Shown here: positions 60,652 through 64,000 of the stretch, one piece after another
How positions within the stretch are numbered: the first letter of the stretch is position 1
Layout of the letters: every line of letters starts with the position of its first letter
Assembly: GCA_017626555.1 (NCBI GenBank)
Contig: JAGAIM010000116.1
Location: forward strand, 1 to 64,000
DNA from: Bacteroidales bacterium
GTDB lineage: Bacteria; Bacteroidota; Bacteroidia; Bacteroidales; UBA932
Direction of reading: 5' to 3'
DNA: 64,000 bases
Notes under the pieces: generated by a model
Seen by the model: the letters and a program-made list of their open reading frames with translations, nothing else
The model's database searches: none
What the model was told of the DNA's origin: nothing
Made by a program: the position numbers and the translations under genes

Positions 60652-61580
60652 TCGAATGCTTTTACTATCTTTGTTACAAGTGGATGCCGGACAATGTCTT
60701 CATTCTTGAAGAATATGGTCTTGATGCCCTTAATGTCCTTTGTCAGTTCTATACCCTTGAGAAGGCCGGAATCCTTTTTGTTCGGGAGGTCTATCTGACT
60801 TGCATCGCCGGTAACGATGAATTTTGCGTCACATCCCATTCTGGTCAGGAACATCTTCAATTGCCCCAGATTTGTATTCTGTGCCTCGTCCAGAATAACG
60901 CAGGCTCTGTCCAGAGTGCGTCCTCTCATATATGCAAGAGGGGCAATCTGAATAGTCCCTTCCGTCATAAATTCCTGAAGCCTTTTGGCCGGAATCATAT
61001 CCCCTAAAGCATCGTACAGAGGTTGGAGATACGGATCAAGTTTGTCTTTGAGGTCTCCGGGCAGGAAACCGAGTCTTTCGCCTGCCTCGACTGCAGGTCG
61101 TGTGAGAATGATCCTTTTTATTTCCCTGTTTTTCAATGCCCTGACAGCCAATGCGATAGCAACGTATGTCTTTCCTGTACCTGCGGGTCCCACAGCGAAG
61201 ATCAAGTCATTCTCGAAATAAGATTTCACCATTTCTTCCTGGGTGCGGTTGCGGGCTTTTATAGGCTTGCCGTCATTTCCGTGCACAATCACAGAGTTGC
61301 CGCACAGCCTGAATCTCTCAGGTGAGACTTCGCCGTCGAAAAGGTCTTCCACATCGTAGGGTGTAATGTTCATCTTATGATGTCTTCTTTCTATGAGCAT
61401 CTTCAGTTTGGTCTCGAATTCCTCTATGTCGGTGTCCTTGCCTTCGAGGATGATTTCATTGCCTCTGGCAACGACTTTCAGTTCCGGAAAGTAACTGCAC
61501 AATGCCTCGAGAATCTTGTTTGCCGCCCCGTATATCTCTATAGGGTCGATGGCTTCCAGCGTGATGTTCTTTCTTGTCAT
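60633..61580 (-). CDS. PhoH-family ATPase
   Basis: A 315-aa cytoplasmic P-loop protein. N-terminal KH-like region (residues 15-90), then the PhoH core: Walker A IFAVGPAGTGKTYVAIALAV, LTRPAVEAGERLGFLPGDLK, Walker B ACVILDEAQNTNLGQLKMFL with the RMGCDAKFIVTGDASQIDL sensor motif. PhoH proteins are RNA helicase-like ATPases linked to RNA and ribosome maintenance. The start overlaps the capA stop by 1 bp, so it is the second gene of an operon. The gene ends within the terminator stem at 60619-60651. Confidence 0.92.
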   Translation of the reverse strand: MTRKNITLEAIDPIEIYGAANKILEALCSYFPELKVVARGNEIILEGKDTDIEEFETKLKMLIERRHHKMNITPYDVEDLFDGEVSPERFRLCGNSVIVHGNDGKPIKARNRTQEEMVKSYFENDLIFAVGPAGTGKTYVAIALAVRALKNREIKRIILTRPAVEAGERLGFLPGDLKDKLDPYLQPLYDALGDMIPAKRLQEFMTEGTIQIAPLAYMRGRTLDRACVILDEAQNTNLGQLKMFLTRMGCDAKFIVTGDASQIDLPNKKDSGLLKGIELTKDIKGIKTIFFKNEDIVRHPLVTKIVKAFEKGETV

Positions 61581-62728
61581 TATTTATGTTCTGTTTCTTT
61601 TCTTACTCTTTCGTATGTCGTCTTCATCTTGTCGTAATCGCTGCCATTCTTCCACTCGGCCTTTCTTCCGATGTATTCATCGACCGGAATTATGACATAT
61701 CTGTCGTTATAACCTCCTGGTCTGGAACACCATAGGTATTTGAACTCCGTCGGAAGAGACCTGATATCTCCATTCCCGTATCTGACTAATCTTATGATGG
61801 CCATAAGTCCCAGTTGAGTGTTCTTTGCGCTCATATTCGACACCGCATTCCCCAATGAATATGCAACGGGGACTGTTCCTATTGTGTCGCGATCCTGTAT
61901 GACGTGAGGATGAGCGCCTATTATGCAGTCAACCCCGTTTTCTACCAGCCATCGGGCAAAGTCTTCCTGCGAGTCAGAATGACTTAGCGTATATTCCGTA
62001 CCCCAATGCGGAAGTGCTATTATGTAGTCGGCGTCTTCTTCTTCAGCCTTCGACAACGATCGTGCTATCTTGCTTCTCTCACCTATATAGTTGGTCTTGG
62101 GCCACCTCGTGTCAAGACCCGAATTGGTGCCGTAGGTAAAGTTCAATAATGCAATCCTGATGCCTTTTCTTCTGATCATCAACGGATTGTTCTCTTCCAT
62201 CTCGCTCTCGTTGCCTGCTATCCCGGTGAACCTGATGCCGTGACTTTCTCCCAGTCTTCTGTAAATGTCTATGGTTCTGTCTGCCCCTTTGGCTCCTTTG
62301 TCGAATATATGGTTGTTCGCTGCAAGGAATACATCAAACCCGCATCGAGCGAGATGACCCGCAAGAGTGTCCGGCGCAGAAAAGCAGGGATAGCCTGTGT
62401 ATGGTTCTCCGGCAAGGGTGAATTCCATATTTGCAACGGCAATGTCAGCCTTTTTTATTTCATCTCCTATCAGACTGAAATATGATGAGAAATCGTATCC
62501 GGAACCACCTGTATGGGCGTTTCTGATCTGTTCGGAATGCATCATAATGTCTCCGAGCACACAGATGCTCAAGGTGTCCTGTCTGAATATGGGTCTGGCG
62601 TATGAATATGCATTCTTCCATCTTTCGGGCATAATGATCTCTTGAGCCATCGAGGTGTGCCCTGATGCAAACAATATGAAGAATACCACTCCTGTAATCT
62701 TATGTAAATATGACTTGCTCTTGTTCAA
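61580..62728 (-). CDS. CapA-family protein (poly-gamma-glutamate synthesis CapA-like)
   Basis: A 382-aa exported protein: signal peptide (YLHKITGVVFFILFASGHTS, then MAQE) and a metallophosphatase-like CapA domain. Landmarks are LSICVLGDIMMHSEQIRNAH (metal-binding GD), KADIAVANMEFTLAG, FDVFLAANNHIFDKGAKG, YIIALPHWGTEYTLSH and CIIGAHPHVIQDRD. CapA members attach or export poly-gamma-glutamate in Bacillus, but many Gram-negative relatives have unknown roles. The only start giving the full signal peptide is TTG at 62728; the next ATG would remove it. Cotranscribed with phoH by a 1-bp overlap. Confidence 0.85.
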   Translation of the reverse strand: MNKSKSYLHKITGVVFFILFASGHTSMAQEIIMPERWKNAYSYARPIFRQDTLSICVLGDIMMHSEQIRNAHTGGSGYDFSSYFSLIGDEIKKADIAVANMEFTLAGEPYTGYPCFSAPDTLAGHLARCGFDVFLAANNHIFDKGAKGADRTIDIYRRLGESHGIRFTGIAGNESEMEENNPLMIRRKGIRIALLNFTYGTNSGLDTRWPKTNYIGERSKIARSLSKAEEEDADYIIALPHWGTEYTLSHSDSQEDFARWLVENGVDCIIGAHPHVIQDRDTIGTVPVAYSLGNAVSNMSAKNTQLGLMAIIRLVRYGNGDIRSLPTEFKYLWCSRPGGYNDRYVIIPVDEYIGRKAEWKNGSDYDKMKTTYERVRKETEHK

Positions 62729-62776
62729 AATAAACGTCAGAGGTTTATGATGTAAAATTCAGATGATTTCTAACTA

Positions 62777-62784
62777 CAAATATA
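62777..62784 (-). promoter_or_regulatory. -7 element of the capA-phoH operon
   Basis: The minus strand reads TATATTTG, an exact -7 match, 49 bp before the capA TTG start. Confidence 0.45.
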
Positions 62785-62795
62785 TCAAGAATTAT

Positions 62796-62826
62796 TTTGT
62801 CTCAGACTATTAAATCGTTAAATTTG
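62796..62826 (+). promoter_or_regulatory. Textbook promoter of the SPOR lipoprotein gene
   Basis: TTTG (62796-62799), a 19-bp spacer and TAAATTTG (62819-62826) match the Bacteroides promoter exactly. The inverted repeat TTGCAC-GAAT-GTGCAA (62824-62839) covers the predicted transcript start and might be an operator or a 5' hairpin. Confidence 0.8.
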
Positions 62827-62845
62827 CACGAATGTGCAAGTTTGT

Positions 62846-63370
62846 ATGAATATGAGAAAGTCTTTGATATTGTTGATGCTCGCTGTGATGTTGCTTGCTA
62901 CGGGATGTGATTTCTTCCGTATTCTGGCAGGAAGACCAACCAGCAAGGATATAGATGCGAAGCGTGTGGAAATAATGAAGTCCGAGGAAGCGGCTCTGCA
63001 GGCTCGTCTTGATTCTATCAAAAGAGCGGAGGAGCAGGTTATTGCTGATTCCATTGCAGCGCTGGATTCCATTGAACATTACGGAATCATAATGGACGGG
63101 GCTTCCAGATTTGGAGGTTTGCAGGAAGAAAGACTCTCACGACGTTACTATATAATAGCCGGAGCCTTTCGTGACAGAAGGAATGCGCAGAAACTTGTGA
63201 ATGAGTCCGTCGATGCCGGTTATCCTGCAGAAATGATAGAATGCAGACGTGGTATGATTGCTGTAGGATTATGCCCTTCGGATAGGATTGCTGAGGTGTA
63301 TGCTTCATTCCAGATGCTTCGTAAGGAGCCATTCTGCCCTAAGGATTCGTGGATTTTACTAAGTGAATGA
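62846..63370 (+). CDS. SPOR-domain lipoprotein
   Basis: A 174-aa lipoprotein (LILLMLAVMLLATGCDFFR gives signal and lipobox). A charged helical linker follows (residues about 30-85, EEAALQARLDSIKRAEEQV), then a C-terminal SPOR domain: RYYIIAGAFRDRRNAQKLVN, then RRGMIAVGLCPSDRIAEVYA. SPOR domains bind denuded peptidoglycan at division septa, so a cell-wall or division role is likely. ATG 62846 is used; 62852 is equally possible. The stop overlaps the next gene's start (ATGA). Confidence 0.88.
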   Translation: MNMRKSLILLMLAVMLLATGCDFFRILAGRPTSKDIDAKRVEIMKSEEAALQARLDSIKRAEEQVIADSIAALDSIEHYGIIMDGASRFGGLQEERLSRRYYIIAGAFRDRRNAQKLVNESVDAGYPAEMIECRRGMIAVGLCPSDRIAEVYASFQMLRKEPFCPKDSWILLSE

Positions 63371-64000
63371 ATATGATTTTCCGAAGATTGATAATGACGG
63401 TCTTTGCTCTGTCATCCGGCGTTATTATGTCTGCTCAGTTCAGAGAGGGAGCAGTATATGAGGATCTCTACGACGGGGAGACGGTTTCGGCATTGAAAAC
63501 GCACGTCAGAGAATTATCAGCCGCTCATCTCGAGGGCAGAAAGGCCGGCTCTGAGGGTGAGAAACTGGCTGCTGTATATGTGACTGATATCCTCAATTCC
63601 TACGGAGTCGATGTCTTGTCGCCGGCGGAAGGAGAAGTGTTCGGTATAAGAAAAGAAAGCGGGGACACCTTGACTTCACGGAATGTCATCGGATATGTCC
63701 AGGGTTATGACAAGAATCTGAGAGACAAATACATAGTTGTCGGAGCGAGATTGGATAATCTCGGAACAATGACAATGACCATTGACGGAAAACCGTATGA
63801 AAAGATATATTACGGAGCCAACGGAAATGCTTCCGGTCTTTCCATAATGCTCGAACTGGCCAGAATGGTGCAGACTAATTCCATCCTGTTCAGGCGTTCA
63901 GTACTTTTTGTCGCTTTCGGGGCATCTGCAGAAACATATTCCGGTTCGTGGTATTTCCTCAACAGATCATTTGCCGATGTCGGCAACATTGATGCTATGA
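63367..64000 (+). CDS. M28-peptidase-like protein, probably catalytically inactive (partial)
   Basis: Runs off the window end. 211 codons are seen. The signal peptide (MTVFALSSGVIMSAQ region) is followed by the M28 N-terminal pattern (ALKTHVRELSAAHLEGRKAG, EGEKLAAVYVTDILNSYGVD). At the metal-binding sites the expected HYDHLG, NGADDNASG and GEE motifs read GARLDNLG, YYGANGNASG and FVAFGASAETYSG. The zinc-binding His, Asp and Glu residues are thus replaced, while the fold is clearly kept. It is therefore likely a pseudoenzyme, perhaps a peptidoglycan- or peptide-binding partner of the SPOR lipoprotein with which it overlaps by 4 bp. The unseen C-terminus could alter this view. Confidence 0.75.
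   Translation, partial: MNMIFRRLIMTVFALSSGVIMSAQFREGAVYEDLYDGETVSALKTHVRELSAAHLEGRKAGSEGEKLAAVYVTDILNSYGVDVLSPAEGEVFGIRKESGDTLTSRNVIGYVQGYDKNLRDKYIVVGARLDNLGTMTMTIDGKPYEKIYYGANGNASGLSIMLELARMVQTNSILFRRSVLFVAFGASAETYSGSWYFLNRSFADVGNIDAM

Overview
The window reads as chromosomal DNA of a Bacteroidota species, almost certainly order Bacteroidales. The evidence is the SusC/SusD pair, fimbrillin-type lipoproteins (DUF4906, Mfa2/FimB-like, DUF3575), BACON, DUF4458 and DUF4493 lipoproteins, a complete Na+-NQR operon, and promoters of the Bacteroides type (TTTG, about 19 bp, TAnnTTTG) instead of Shine-Dalgarno-led genes. I cannot fix the family. Two whole-window signatures stand out: by eye I found no CATG at all and only six AGCT, where roughly 245 of each are expected by chance.

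Layout. 1-3784: tRNA-Asp, a small heat-shock protein and uvrA. 3775-6549 (minus): a three-gene fimbria-like operon (DUF3575, Mfa2/FimB-like, DUF4906). 6760-12291 (plus): a compact five-gene cassette of LicD, Stealth, GT2, a cytidylyltransferase/PLP-enzyme fusion and an opine-type dehydrogenase, probably making and attaching an unusual phospho-amine (possibly opine-like) decoration on a surface glycan. 12349-18221 (minus): nqrABCDEF, the sodium-pumping NADH:quinone reductase. 18378-20846: UvrD/PcrA-type helicase, followed by a promoter-hairpin-T-run unit that may be a small RNA.

21140-25395: a DUF4493/DUF6359 lipoprotein and a giant DUF4906 lipoprotein. 25582-40893 (plus): a nine-gene outer-membrane locus with SusC, SusD, two SusD-linked lipoproteins, two leucine-rich-repeat lipoproteins, a lipoprotein subtilase (S8), a DUF1573 protein and a lipocalin-like lipoprotein. 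It carries no glycoside hydrolase, so I read it as a protein or peptide utilisation locus. 40930-42238 (minus): a three-gene membrane operon led by a lipoprotein with a membrane anchor, a coiled coil and an HTH. It is followed by about 500 bp of relic DNA (a FISUMP-domain tail, direct repeats, hairpins).

42781-63370: mainly core genes (CoA-transferase, MazG, TcdA, RF1, thioesterase, LytTR regulator, FabF, DUF4293, nucleoside phosphorylase, esterase, AI-2E transporter, HAD phosphatase, ClpC, GyrA, TPR protein, PhoH, CapA, SPOR lipoprotein). Two convergent gene pairs in this stretch are separated by related palindromic elements: a shared GC-rich core between TATA boundaries, embedded in perfect but unrelated 20-22 bp arms. 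The window ends inside an M28-peptidase-like gene that appears to have lost its metal ligands. No rRNA, CRISPR array, transposase, integrase or phage gene was seen.
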